Assembly: GCF_030867095.1 (NCBI RefSeq)
Contig: NC_081824.1
Coordinates: 237,858,719 to 237,922,718, forward strand
Source of the DNA: Alligator mississippiensis
Lineage: Eukaryota; Chordata; Crocodylia; Alligatoridae
Direction of reading: 5' to 3'
DNA: 64,000 bases
Shown here piece by piece: positions 22,041 through 32,345 of this stretch. A program made the translations under genes and the position numbers. The number at the start of each line of letters is the position of its first letter. Position 1 is the first letter of the stretch. The notes under the pieces are model-generated. The model had not been told where the DNA came from. It saw only the letters and a list, made by a program, of their open reading frames with translations, and ran no database searches.

Positions 22041-22259
22041 ACAAAATAAAGTGCATGATAATCAGGTTTATGTCAAAGGTATTTATGTATTTTGAGTTAC
22101 TAAAATTCCTGGAAAAAATCAGTTCACAGAGTTTTTAGTCTCTTAGGAAAAGCAGTTTAGTTTTATTTTACTTTCCAGGAATAGTTGGATAATAGTAAGC
22201 TACTAACGTTTCCTACACCTTGAGAATTTCACTTTTACAATACGAAAATAGCAGCACAT

Positions 22260-22658
22260 AGGCACCAACTTCATGCATGCTGTGGGGCTCAAACAACCAC
22301 TGAAAAAAATTAGCACCCACAGGCCCGTGCTTGCAGATGTTAAAAATAAAAAAATGCACTTTATGGGAAGAAGCAGTGTGTGACTTCAACCCAGCTCTGC
22401 AGTGTCTGTAAAGATCAAGCGCATCAGCAGGGCTTTGGAGCTTTTAACTAAAGCTAATTCGATCAGCTATTAGATAAAAGTGCCAAAAAAGCCCCACTAA
22501 AGTGCCAGATGCTGCAGAGCTTTAACGCACTGCCTCTTCTGGGCATCCATGGGGCTCAGCAGGGGAATGCGCTGAGTTAAAAGTAAAGTGCTGTTTTTTC
22601 GGGGGATAGTTTTTGTGTGTGCAACACCCACCAGCAAAAAACAAAGTTGGAGCCTAAG
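22260..22658. mobile_element. Non-autonomous DNA transposon with 11 bp flanking repeat
   Basis: Inverted ends AGGCACCAACTT and AAGTTGGAGCCT lie between direct repeats TAGCAGCACAT at 22249-22259 and 22659-22669. Length about 399 bp. The true duplication may be 8-11 bp depending on where the ends are placed. Confidence 0.7.
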
Positions 22659-22829
22659 TAGCAGCACATTTGCAGTTGTTTATATTCTAGGGCTGTTAGA
22701 AATTATGAGAGAATGCAGTGGTATACAAAATCATCAAATGCTTCTGTAAGCCATTTTTAACATTCCTGTAGTCTTATCTAAAAATCTTATGAATTGTAAC
22801 AAAATGTGTATGCTTCTTTTCCATTTCAG

Positions 22830-22903
22830 ATTTAATTAGTAATCCTATTTTAGCAACTTTTCCCAAGCTTATGGAGCAGCCTGATCTTATGGATGCATTT
22901 AGG
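22830..22903 (+). CDS. NPHP1: NPHP1 internal exon
   Basis: This 74 bp exon follows CCATTTCAG and ends at GTATGT. It starts with two bases completing Asp and then gives LISNPILATFPKLMEQPDLM and DAFR, matching the nephrocystin-1 C-terminal domain. It ends in phase 0. A 291 bp hAT-like insertion begins only 45 bp beyond its donor site, but the donor itself is intact. Confidence 0.9.
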
Positions 22904-22948
22904 GTATGTAATACATGTTGTATTGAAGAATCATCTGCTGCTTCTAGA

Positions 22949-23239
22949 CCAGTGGGTCTCAACCAGGGAGACCTGGGTGCCTTGAGATCCTTTCAAGTGT
23001 ACCACAGGCTGCCATGCATTGTTAGCACTGTTTAGTATACAAACAAGATTCACAAAATAAACCCAGGAGTTTCAAATAGGAATGCACAGTGTTAAATCCA
23101 TTTTGACCTCTTGTGACCTTTCTGAGTTCTTTGCAACAGAGAAATTGCTCTATATTTTTCCATAGTTGAAAACAGAATGAAAAGTAAGAGCTGGTATTTT
23201 CCCAGGGATGCCTGGAGTCTAAAAAGGTTGAGATCAACT
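22949..23239. mobile_element. hAT (MER5-like) element next to an NPHP1 exon
   Basis: Perfect 8 bp duplication CTTCTAGA at 22941-22948 and 23240-23247. Begins CCAGTGGGTCTCAACC and its far end complements to AGTTGATCTCAACC. 291 bp, no coding. Starts 45 bp after the exon donor at 22903. Confidence 0.82.
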
Positions 23240-23634
23240 CTTCTAGACTTTGACTATATTGCAGTATATTTGACCTCATACATTACCAAATGTATAAAAT
23301 ATACATAAACATACAATATAATACATAAAATATGGAGGTTCTGTTGTTCTTGTTTTATGTACATGCATAGTGAATGCTGTGCATTCCTCCCAGACTTGAT
23401 TGCATTCATAATTATGACACAAAGTCTCAAGTAAATCTGGTAGAAGTAAAGCACAGCGATTATATAATACTTACTTCCCATTTTGCCTGGAGAAAAGTAT
23501 TTTGGCTGGGAGAAGGTTATCTAAAACTTTTTTTTAAAAGGGATAACTGAAAAAGTGATTTACTAAACTATTCTTGACAAATTTTGGACCTTTTGTTCTG
23601 TATTGGGTACTTTTGTAGTCTTTCATGAGCAATA

Positions 23635-24783
23635 CCATATTTACTCAATTCTAAGACAGAGGAAAAAAGCCCCTTGACTTAGAATAGAGCATTGGGGGGG
23701 CAGGGGGTTGGGCACCAGCCCCTATCCAAGGTTGGGACTGTAACCACAGTTGTTGCCTCCCCCCTCCATCCCTCCCCTGCAGCCTCTTCCACCAATCTCT
23801 ATGCCCCTGCCCTCCACAGCCTCTGCTCCCCTGCCTGCTCCTCTCCCTCTCCAATTTACCCTTGCTCCACACTGGCAGAGTCTGTCCTGGCTGCTGCCTG
23901 GGGCACTGAGCATAGTCCCAACCCAGCCCTGTAGCACACATGGCCTGCATGGCTGCTATGGGGCCTGGGCTGGGGTTATGCTCAGTGGCCCAGGCTAAAA
24001 TGGGGATAGAGTAAAACAAAATTAACTGCTGGCATGGAGCAAGGGGGAGGGGAAGAGGGGAAGCAGGGCTGTGGGGAGGGAGAAAGGGGAAGCAGAGGCT
24101 GTTCAGAGGAGGGGGAAGAAGGGAGCAGAGGCTGGGGAGGGAGGGGGACAGGGAGCAAAGGCTGTTCAGTTGGGGAGAGGGAAAGGGGAGCAGAGGCTGG
24201 GGAAAGGGGCAGAACAAGGGGCAGAGGGGGAAGGGGTGGCCCAAGGCTGCAGGGGAGGGCAGGCAGATGTGGCAGTGGGGCAGACACAAGCAGGGGGCAA
24301 GCTACTTTACCTCCCAACACCACCTGCACCCCACTGCCTGCCCTCCTGCAGCAGTGGAAGGAGATAAATTAAAGATGTTCCTCCAATAATTAGATTGTGT
24401 ACATGAAAATTATTTTAAAATATATGCTGGGTTTTCGGTTGTAGCCGTGTTGGTATAAGGACATAGGCATGCAAGGTTCTTTGAGTAGATGTGATATCTT
24501 TTATTAGACCAACTGAATAATTGGTAAAAAGTTCTTGGCAAGCTTTCAGGTGCAGCCACCCTTCTTCAGGCATAGGGAGTCTGCTGTTCTCTGAAGAAGG
24601 GTGATTGCACCTGAAAGCTTAACAATAACTTTTTTCCAACTACTCAGTTAATCTAATAAAAGATATCACATCTGCTCAAAGAACCTTGCCATTTTAAAAT
24701 ATATACCTTTTCCTTCTATATAATCTAATTATTGGGGGGTTGACTTAAATTTGGGCTCATCTTAGTTTCAGATAAATACAGTG
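23635..24783. mobile_element. Long-TIR DNA transposon with a nested hairpin element
   Basis: The left end ACCATATTTACTCAATTCTAAGAC matches the complement of the right end (CACTGTATTTATCTGAAACTAAGAT). The GC-rich interior (GGGGAAGCAGAGGCTG repeats at about 24050-24240) produces long spurious ORFs. A palindromic Penelope-like unit is inserted at 24426-24690. No duplication could be fixed. Confidence 0.65.
24426..24690. mobile_element. Short palindromic Penelope-like element with 14 bp target duplication
   Basis: Perfect direct repeats ATTTTAAAATATAT at 24412-24425 and 24691-24704 border 265 bp. As in the 3947 copy, the left end has an unpaired GGTTGTAGCCGTGTTGGTAT head. Inverted arms follow: TGATATCTTTTATTAGACC...AGCTTTCAGGTGCA and its complement, meeting near 24590 at CCCTTCTTCAGG / CTGAAGAAGGG. 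Only the 3' tail is present; no coding. Confidence 0.82.
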
Positions 24784-24789
24784 ATATTA

Positions 24790-24965
24790 ACACCTTGCAA
24801 TGTTTAATGCCTTGATCCTTACAACAGTTTTTTTAAATGCCTAAATAACTAAATGCTGAGTTATATCTAGCCCTGAGTGACTTGTCCAAGAGACTGGGAA
24901 GACCCTGACAGTATGGAATTGAATAGTGGTCCCTCCTAATAGCATACAGACTATACTACCCTTCA
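24790..24965 (+). mobile_element. MIR-like SINE remnant
   Basis: Contains the MIR-type run CTTACAACAGTTTT...GAGTGACTTGTCCAAGAGACT...TGGAATTGAATAGTGGTCCCTCC. Diverged; orientation sense. Confidence 0.55.
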
Positions 24966-26564
24966 TATTAACATAGCCATTGTTTTTATTTGTAAATTGT
25001 CTGTAATTTGGTTTAGTAGATTATTGCCAGGCTGCACAATTTCTGAGCAGCCAGAGGGTGCCTGTAGCATGAGTTCTTCTGCCCCCACCTTATCCCACAG
25101 GCACTGCCATGTCTCCTCCACCATGTCAGCAGTGTGTCCCCTCCCCCCCCACCCCTTGCTTAAGTTATGGGCTCCCCATGCCCCTGTGGTGAGTTCTGCC
25201 CTGCCCTCAGGGGTGAGGGCAGGAAGCAGAAGCTGGAAAAGGGAGTAGAAACCTAGAGAAAATGTTGACAACCCAATAACTTCTTTTTTTTCCTGACAAT
25301 TTGCAAAGTTGTTACTGACAGGCTTTTTTATTGACATGTGTTTTTACTGTAGTAAAAAAATATATTCTTGATTTTACACTTGACATTCACCCCAACTGCA
25401 ACCCTCACTATGCTGTCCTGCCCAGCCTACCCACCCCCAGCCTTATCCCTGCCAGCCTGCTTTCCCCATCCCAGGACAGACCCCAAAAGAAGCCTACCTT
25501 GAACCCCAGTAGTATTGGGAAGCAGCAACAGCAGCGCATGGCTAGAGGGGAAGGGGTCCACAAAATACTGAAAGAAGGCTTCCTTCAGCATGCTTTGCTC
25601 CCACTTGGACATCAGGTTGTGTGATTCTGCTATTTCTGTGCTTCAATCAAGGTCCAGCTGTCCCCATTTTTTCCTAGAACGAAGCTTCACAAAGCAGCAA
25701 GAACTTGACTGTTTTTAGAGAGGACTTAAATTTATTTACAGACTGTATAGACAGGCATTTTTGGCCTGAATTTTTACCAACTGCCCATAAATTTATGGAC
25801 AGTTAGCAACCTTGCCTGCAGACCCCACCAGTAATAGTGGTGGTAATGGTAGTAACAGGAGCAATGGGAGGAGCAGCAGTCAGGTGGGAGCTTGCAGGCC
25901 ACCAGATGGACAGCCCTGGATTATTGCATTCTGCATATTGGACTCGGGTGTCACTGCATGACATTAGCAGGTAGCTGATGAGATGCAGATCACTTTGGTT
26001 AAGCAGCTCTACCTACATCATCATTGAAGCAGGTGGTGGTCAAACATTGAGAAAAGGAGTGGTTTTCAGTGTGGACTAATTGAGTATTTACTCATCTTCT
26101 ATGAGGGGTTTTGTAAGTCATGATGAGCCCTGTGTTGCAGTGGCTACACTGCTAGCAAGTGCCAAGTTTGCTACTTTAAAGCTGGCAAAGGTATGTCTGC
26201 ACAAGATGCAGTCATTGCAGTATAAGGGGACCTTGTATCTCACACCCTCCACCATGGATGTCATGGTACTAGGCAATGGCAAGTTATTGTTCCACAAGAG
26301 AACCATTGTCCAAGCTTCTGTTACAGCCTGGATTTGGAAGAATATAAACTGTGTAAGAGTCACTCAACCCAGAGAGGAGTTTGGATGATGCCTGATCTTT
26401 GGTTTGGTGATTTAAGCTCTGTGCTGGGATGTTAGATACATGTAGGTTCACATCTGCTCTGAGTGAGATGGGAACCTAGAATTGGGGTCCCTGGCTTACT
26501 GGAGAAGTGTCCTAACCATTCAGCAATTGAGGCTGAAACAGGTCTGAAGTGATCTGGGCTCTGG
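24966..26564. other. NPHP1: NPHP1 intron, unassigned
   Basis: 1.6 kb with a C-rich stretch near 25130-25170 and TGG/AGG-rich sequence near 25830-25880. No exon or repeat identified. Confidence 0.35.
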
Positions 26565-27470
26565 TGTCAGAAGCAGACTGGCTAAGTTCGCTGACAACAC
26601 AAAACTTTGGGGAAGATTATTCACACTTGAGGATAGGCTGATGATCCAGGCCAGCCTTGATAGGCTTGCAAGGTGGGTGGATGAAAACTTGATGGCATTC
26701 AATACAGAGAAATGCAAGGAGCTCCACCTCGGGGGGGGGGGAACACGACAGACACCCCATCACAGTATATAGGCTCAGCAATGCTACGCTTGCTAGCTCT
26801 ATGACAAAAAGAGATTTGGGGGTCAAGATGAACATGAGCCACCAATGTGATACCGAAGCCAGCAAAGTGAACAAAATTCTGGCTTGTATTGACCGGTACA
26901 TCTCAAGCAAGACCCAGGATGTCATCCTCCTGCTGTACTTGACCTTGGTGAGGCCACAGCTGGAGTACTGCATGCAATTATAGACTCCGCAATTCAGGAG
27001 GGACATGGAGAAGCTTGAAAGAGTCCAGAGGAGAGCTACGTATATGATCAGAAGTCAAGAGAACAGGCCTTATGAAGAGAGGCTGCGAGCTATGGGACTC
27101 TTCAGCCTGGAGAAGCACAGGCTCAGGGGGGACCTCGTGGCACCCTATAAATACATAAGGGGTGTGCATCAGGATCTAGGGGAATAATGCCTGTTCACCA
27201 GAGCACCCCCAAGGAATGACAAGGCCCAGTGGTCACAAACTCCTGCAAGACCATTTTAGGCTGGACATAAGGAAAAGCTTCACTGTCCAAGCCCCCAAGG
27301 CATAGAACAGACTCCCCCTAGAGGTGGTGCAAGCACCTACTCTGGACACTTAAGAAACATTTGGAGGCTTATCTTGCTGGGATCCTTTGACCCTAGCTGA
27401 CTTCCTGCCCCTTGGGCAGGGGACTGGACCCGATGATCTCATGAGGTCCCTTCGAACCCTAACATCTATG
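26565..27470 (+). mobile_element. CR1 fragment, sense
   Basis: 5'-truncated CR1 with AKFADN-like start, LDRLARWVDENLMAFNTEKC, NMSHQCDTEASKVNKILACI, LVRPQLEYCMQL and EKLERVQRRATYMIR. Its tail is GGACTGGACCCGATGATCTCATGAGG ... CATCTATGG plus poly-A. Broken by several frameshifts. Confidence 0.85.
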
Positions 27471-28004
27471 GAAAAAAAAACCCGTAAGGGCCCTTCTTCT
27501 TCAGGGACTAATATCTAGTAGTCAAAAGTTTCTGGCCTACCTTTTCATGCTCTGGATGGCAGGATGTATCCACAGTTGGTGCACATATATGACCGTGTGT
27601 GTTGCCAATGTGTAGCCTATTGGGCAGGCTCAGTCTACACGTGCACGCTTATGCGCCTACATTGCAGAAGAAATAGAATTGCTACCTGCAAGCAAGTGGC
27701 ATTTTTGACATTTACCAGCTGAAAGCTGCCATTTAGTTGCACAAAGGGAAATAGAATTCCACTCTAAGTTTTACTGACAAAAGCTTTAACATGTTATATT
27801 GTATTTCAAAAATTATTTGATTAAATTCAACCTGTATTGCTGTACTTAGCTTTCTTCTGTTTCAGAAACATACTAGATCACTAAAAAATGTGGAATTTTG
27901 TGGCTTTTGTAAGTGTTTGATATTCCCAGTAGTATCTGCACAATTCAGGGTTCCAATGAAATACCAAGTATTTGGTATGTGGGATATGGAAAAAAAATCC
28001 CTTT
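27471..28004. other. NPHP1: NPHP1 intron, unassigned
   Basis: Contains CAGTCTACACGTGCACGC near 27632, like a MITE end, without a partner. Nothing else recognised. Confidence 0.35.
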
Positions 28005-28635
28005 GATTCATAGATTGTAAGGGACTGGAAGGGATCTCGCAAGATCATCAGGCATGGGTGTCTGGTGCCTCTTGAGTCAGGGGGGTATGTGCCCCCCCCC
28101 ACACCAGTCAGTAACTGGGGGGTACCCCAGCAGCCAATCTTGCTGGCGGGGGGGGCCCAGCAGTCGATTCTGCAGCCCATCTCACTCACTGTAAAAGCGG
28201 CTGTGCAGCTCCCAGAACTCTCGCGGCCACGTCTGGAAGCAGTGCGGCTGCTTTTGCTGGCAGTCCCGCTCCCTGGCCAGCACTCGTGCGTGGGGCACTG
28301 GTGCTCCCACCTGCCCTCCTGCCCACTGGCTAAACAGGAAGCATTGTGGCTGGACAGGGGGTGCACCAGCGCTCTCAGGGTGCATGTGCACCCTGTGCAC
28401 CCACTATTTGTCGCCCCTGTCATCACGTCCAGCCCCCCTGCACTAGGCAGGAAAGACATCTGGGGTCAGGTGACCCCAGCAAAGTAACTGTCTAGTCTCC
28501 TCTTGAAGATTTCTAGGGCAGGTGATTGCATTACCTCTGGAGGGAGTTTAAACCGGTACACTGCTGTCTCCCTGACAGACTGAGAAAGTAGCTCTTAGGT
28601 GTGACCTCTCCTAGTCATCTGAAGGTGACGGATAG
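28005..28635 (-). mobile_element. Antisense CR1 3' end, split by a hAT element
   Basis: TTCATAGATTGTAAGGGACTGGAAGGG is the CR1 3' terminus in antisense. The sequence jumps at ATCATCA (28050) to GTCCAGCCCCCCTGCACTAGGCAGG (28427) and then continues as normal CR1, so 28053-28419 is a later insertion. Confidence 0.8.
28053..28419 (+). mobile_element. hAT family B, copy 1, inside CR1
   Basis: Begins CATGGGTGTCTGGTGCC and ends ACTATTTGTCGCCCCTG. Flanks TCATCAGG (28045-28052) and TCATCACG (28420-28427), an 8 bp duplication with one change. Shares GGGGGGT..CCCCCCC, GCACCAGCGCTCTCAGGGTGCATGTGCACC and GCAGTCGATTCTGC-like parts with the copies at 45073 and 54595. No transposase. Confidence 0.8.
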
Positions 28636-29583
28636 TATGTTAATTTTTCAGTTTTTTTGGAGGGGGGTGGAATTTTTCAACTCTTCTCTCACTTGAGTTC
28701 AAATAAAGCTTTCCAAAGTTAAATTCATTCTACTAAAGAAGATCAAACGGTTAAGACAGATCAAGTTTTAGAAAAAACAGTCTCAGCTCTTTTTAAATGG
28801 GGCTGTAACTAGCTAGTCTTGTTTGTGAAGATTTCTATCTCATTTGATCCAGTGATCTTTATTTAAATAAAATTGGACTGCTCCATCATGTCTCACATGA
28901 GCGAGTGGTAAAGGTAAGTACATGAATGGCTAAATACAGATGTGAACTAAATAAAAAAATAATCAAGCAAAAAAGGTCACACGCAATTCCATGTTGAAAC
29001 TCCACAGATCTTGGCAAAAATTCACAGATCAAAATTTTGATCTTTAAGGTAAACAGACCTGACTTTACCAAAAATCTTGTAAATTACTAATATATCTACT
29101 AATGACCATAATTAACCACCCTCTGAGCAAGAGACCTGGAAACCATCTCTGTTTATTCCTTGAATCCTTCTGGAAATCTCTGGGACAATGGCATTTCCCA
29201 GTGAATGAGAAGAAAACTCACTATCTGGTCTATCTGGTCTTCCAGGGCTTCTTAAGAGACCTTTTTTCTCTTCCCCACCATTGCCATCCTCTGTCCTCCA
29301 TCCACCCCAAATACTGTTCTGTTTAAATGTGCTTGCTCTGAAGAATTTTTGGTGATAATTAGGCAGTTAGGTGGTGGGAGGACCAATTCTGGATTTGGGC
29401 TAGAAAACTCTGCTTTCTGCTTGGTGTCCTAATGTATTTTCCAATATTTAGGGAAATTTGCTCATGTATGAAATGGATTGAATGAAGTCAAAGAAATACC
29501 TCTTCCAACTGAAAATTGTCTTGATGTGCATCTTCACAATTTTTAAAACTCAGTCTGATATAATGTTTTGTGTTTTATTTCAG
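28636..29583. other. NPHP1: NPHP1 intron before micro-exon
   Basis: AT-rich; no repeat recognised. Leads to the acceptor at 29583. Confidence 0.4.
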
Positions 29584-29628
29584 AGCGCTTGGGCAGAAAA
29601 AGAGAGCACATTAAAGAGATCAGAGAAG
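29584..29628 (+). CDS. NPHP1: NPHP1 micro-exon
   Basis: This exon is only 45 bp (15 codons: SAWAEKESTLKRSEK), with a TTTCAG acceptor and a GTACTG donor, phase 0 at both ends. The WAxKESTLKRSEK motif sits in the same place in mammalian nephrocystin-1, just before the terminal exon. Because it is symmetric, skipping it would remove 15 residues without shifting the frame. It is far too short for an ORF-length criterion and was found by reading between the flanking exons. Confidence 0.87.
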
Positions 29629-30055
29629 GTACTGAAGTACAGGTTTTCTCAGCATCATATTAAAGCTACAAAAACAGAAGCATTTCTATCAGTGTTGTGG
29701 CTAGTTTCAGCTATTCTTGTCTTTACTATAATAGAGTCAGAAAAGAATAAGTCCTTTAACTGCAGACCTTCACTTTTTTTTCATCCATATTTATAGTAGC
29801 AAGTTACCAGAGCAGGGTTATGAAATAAAGTTGTGATGTTAGCTAGCTTTTTTCATTATTAACATAGCATTGCAGGTGACTATCACTCATGGCTTTGCAG
29901 CTTTCATTTCCTCCTCTTTTCAGTGCCAGTATATGTGGGTCTTACTCAGGTTATTAGCAAGCAGGCTGGTTCTGTAGGTGCTGGGAGTTAGGAGTTCATC
30001 TGAATAACAATTCCCACATAGGCACCTGCTGTTTATACTGCCAGTAGCACATAAT

Positions 30056-30779
30056 TAGAGGTTTACCAAACTCGAGGAGGTGGCTGGCCAGCCCATTTCA
30101 AGGGCAGATCACAGGGCTGGCTACCATATTTGCAGGTTGAACACAGCAGGGCCCCACCCCATGCCTCTGATTGGCTGAGGGGCCCCAGGAGTCCCACCCC
30201 TCCCCACAGATTGGCCCGTGACCTGAAACCACAGTTTAATAACCTTGTTTAAGCCACGGGAAACCATTAAATCATATGTAATTTTACATAACCCCTCCTC
30301 CCCTCTATAGCCCTGAGCCTTCATTTGCATAACCCTGCCTCCAGTCTCACTCTTCCACTCCTTTCCTCACCTTTCATTCCATTCTTTGCATAACTCCACC
30401 CATATTCTACACCTCCCACCTTTGGGAATCACTCTGCCTCCTTCCCCCTCATTCCATTATTTGCATAACCCTGCCCCCTGTAGAGACAGTTCCGTTCCCC
30501 CCCCCCCCCCCATCCTGCCTCCCCCATTCCCTGCCTCCTCCCCCTCCCTTGCACACCCTTCCCACCGGCCCTCCCCCTCCACATTCTCACCTTTGCTCCA
30601 AGACTGCAGGGCTTCCTGCATGCTTTTCTCCTTGCCAGTAAGTTTTGGGGGGTTTTGTTGGGGGGTTTTTTAAGCAAGCCCACCAAAAGTGTGGAGCCCA
30701 CACTTTTTTTTTTCACAGAGCCTGCCCAAAAATGTGGCTTCTGTGAAAATTATGCAGTTGTGATTTTGGTAGGTCCCTA
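30056..30779. mobile_element. hAT-like transposon, 724 bp
   Basis: Starts TAGAGGTTTACCAAACTC and ends so that its complement reads TAGGGACCTACCAAAATC. Flanks CACATAAT (30048-30055) and CATATAAT (30780-30787) form an 8 bp duplication with one mismatch. Interior has repeated TTTGCATAACYCYRCC phrases at about 30328, 30386 and 30460 and a C-rich tract. No coding. Confidence 0.75.
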
Positions 30780-31017
30780 CATATAATGGTAGCCAACATG
30801 AGCCAGGGTTCTACTATCTGTTCTGCAGACCCCAACCAAGGTATGTCACTGAGACAGCCTGAGCCTTGGTTGAACTAGCTCTAATATGAATTGGGAGATT
30901 TAATTTATTGATATTTTGCTGTTTTGAGGCAGTCCACAATCCAGTTCAGTAGTCTGAGAGCCAAAACTGGTCTTCCCTTCAAGGGTGGCTCTCCATACAA
31001 ACAAGTTAGGCACTTTG

Positions 31018-31300
31018 GGCTCTTTTGCACATGCTCTGGAGGTGTTGGGGCAGGGGTCACTTTAATTAAAACGACTCCGAGAGCCACTCTAATTAAAGCG
31101 TCCACAGTGTCTCATATAACCAAGTTCCCTGTGCTTCAAAATGGTGGCAGGGAAGCTTTAACCATTTTGAACTGTGGGGATGCTGATACACAAGACATGG
31201 GGGCTGCTGGAGTATGCTAATTAATCGAGCTTGCTCTGATGCTCTGTAATTAAAGTGCATCAGAGCAGCCTCCTTGCACGTCTATAGGCACCCTTTATGT
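31018..31300. mobile_element. MITE-like element, family A
   Basis: Shows the family order: GCACATGCTCTGGAGG, TTTAATTAAAACGACTCCGAGAGCCACTCTAATTAAAGC, CAAAATGGTGGCAGGG, GATGCTGATACACAAGAC and the end CGTCTATAGGCACCC. Confidence 0.65.
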
Positions 31301-32164
31301 GCCCTCTGAAATGAAAATGGTCTTGGGAAAAGCTCCAGTAAGTGTATATGTTATTTCACATGAAATCCTGAAATCATTTTCAGAATAAATCTACAAGAGA
31401 CTTCACTGTTTACAGTTTGCTCAGCGCTGAAGGAGTGGCCACTGAAAATGCCACCTTTGTTGCTAAATAATGGATCAAGCAAGAAAATGACAGTTCCGGC
31501 AGTGGTTTTCTCAGCGCTGAAAGAACTAAGTTTGAGTCCCATGAAAGCTAATTTTATTGGACTGGTAGATAAACATGAGAAATATATTAACTATTTGATG
31601 AGACTAAAGCAAGACACATTGTATGATCAGACAGCAAGTCAAGGTTGCCACTAACTCTGTATTCATTGAATTTAACAATAACAAGTGGTCCAGAATAAAA
31701 GAAACAGAAGATTGTGTCACATTGCAAATATGAATAGGAGCCCAAGAGGAAAAATGCTTTGACTCTGCTGTTTAAGTTCTTGTAGTGGAGGGCCACATAC
31801 ATTGCAATAGGATGTTCAAAATGTATGCATAGCAGCCACTGTAGGTCATCCAGATACCACAAGAACCTTAGGGTCTGGATGTAGAACAAGAACCCTATTC
31901 TAAGAAACCATGCTCTTTTGAAGTCATAGTGTTATGTACTGGTGATTAGACAAGTGTGTAAAATTTGAGAAGCAGAGAAGGGAAGGACAGCATAGGAGCT
32001 ATTTGGATTACCCAAGTCCTGTCCTGTCACACTTTCTTCTGGACCTGGAAAAGTACTGGGGGAAAGACATATCAGGTGAGATGACCATTGAATCAGAAAG
32101 GCATCTCCTGCTGATCCAAAGTGTTTCTGTATGTGAGAACAAAGGGAAGAACATGTCAGGGCAT
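31301..32164. other. NPHP1: NPHP1 intron, unassigned
   Basis: Includes two copies of TTTGCTCAGCGCTGAA / TTTTCTCAGCGCTGAA 90 bp apart (about 31417 and 31507), a small imperfect direct duplication. No exon seen. Confidence 0.35.
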
Positions 32165-32345
32165 CTAGGACCTGGAACCAACTTCCAAGAGAAATGGTGC
32201 TGGCTCCTACCCTGGGGGTCTTTAAAAGGAGGCTGGGCGAACATCTGGGCGGGGTCGTTTGACCCCAGTACTCTTTCCTGCCATGGCAGGGAGTCGGACT
32301 AGATGATCTCCTCAGGTCCCTTCTGACCCTACCAACTATGAAACA
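32165..32345 (+). mobile_element. CR1 3' terminal fragment
   Basis: Only the last 180 bp: GGAACCAACTTCCAAGAGA, GGGGGTCTTTAAAAGGAGGCTGG and GGAGTCGGACTAGATGATCTCCTCAGGTCCCTTCTGACCCTA. Strongly 5'-truncated. Confidence 0.82.

Noticed and set aside
23651..24289. 212-codon minus-strand ORF
   Set aside because: Low-complexity Pro/Leu/Ser product from a purine/pyrimidine-biased transposon interior.
26080..26388. 102-codon ORF in NPHP1 intron
   Set aside because: No splice-site or family support, with an overlapping minus-strand ORF; treated as chance.
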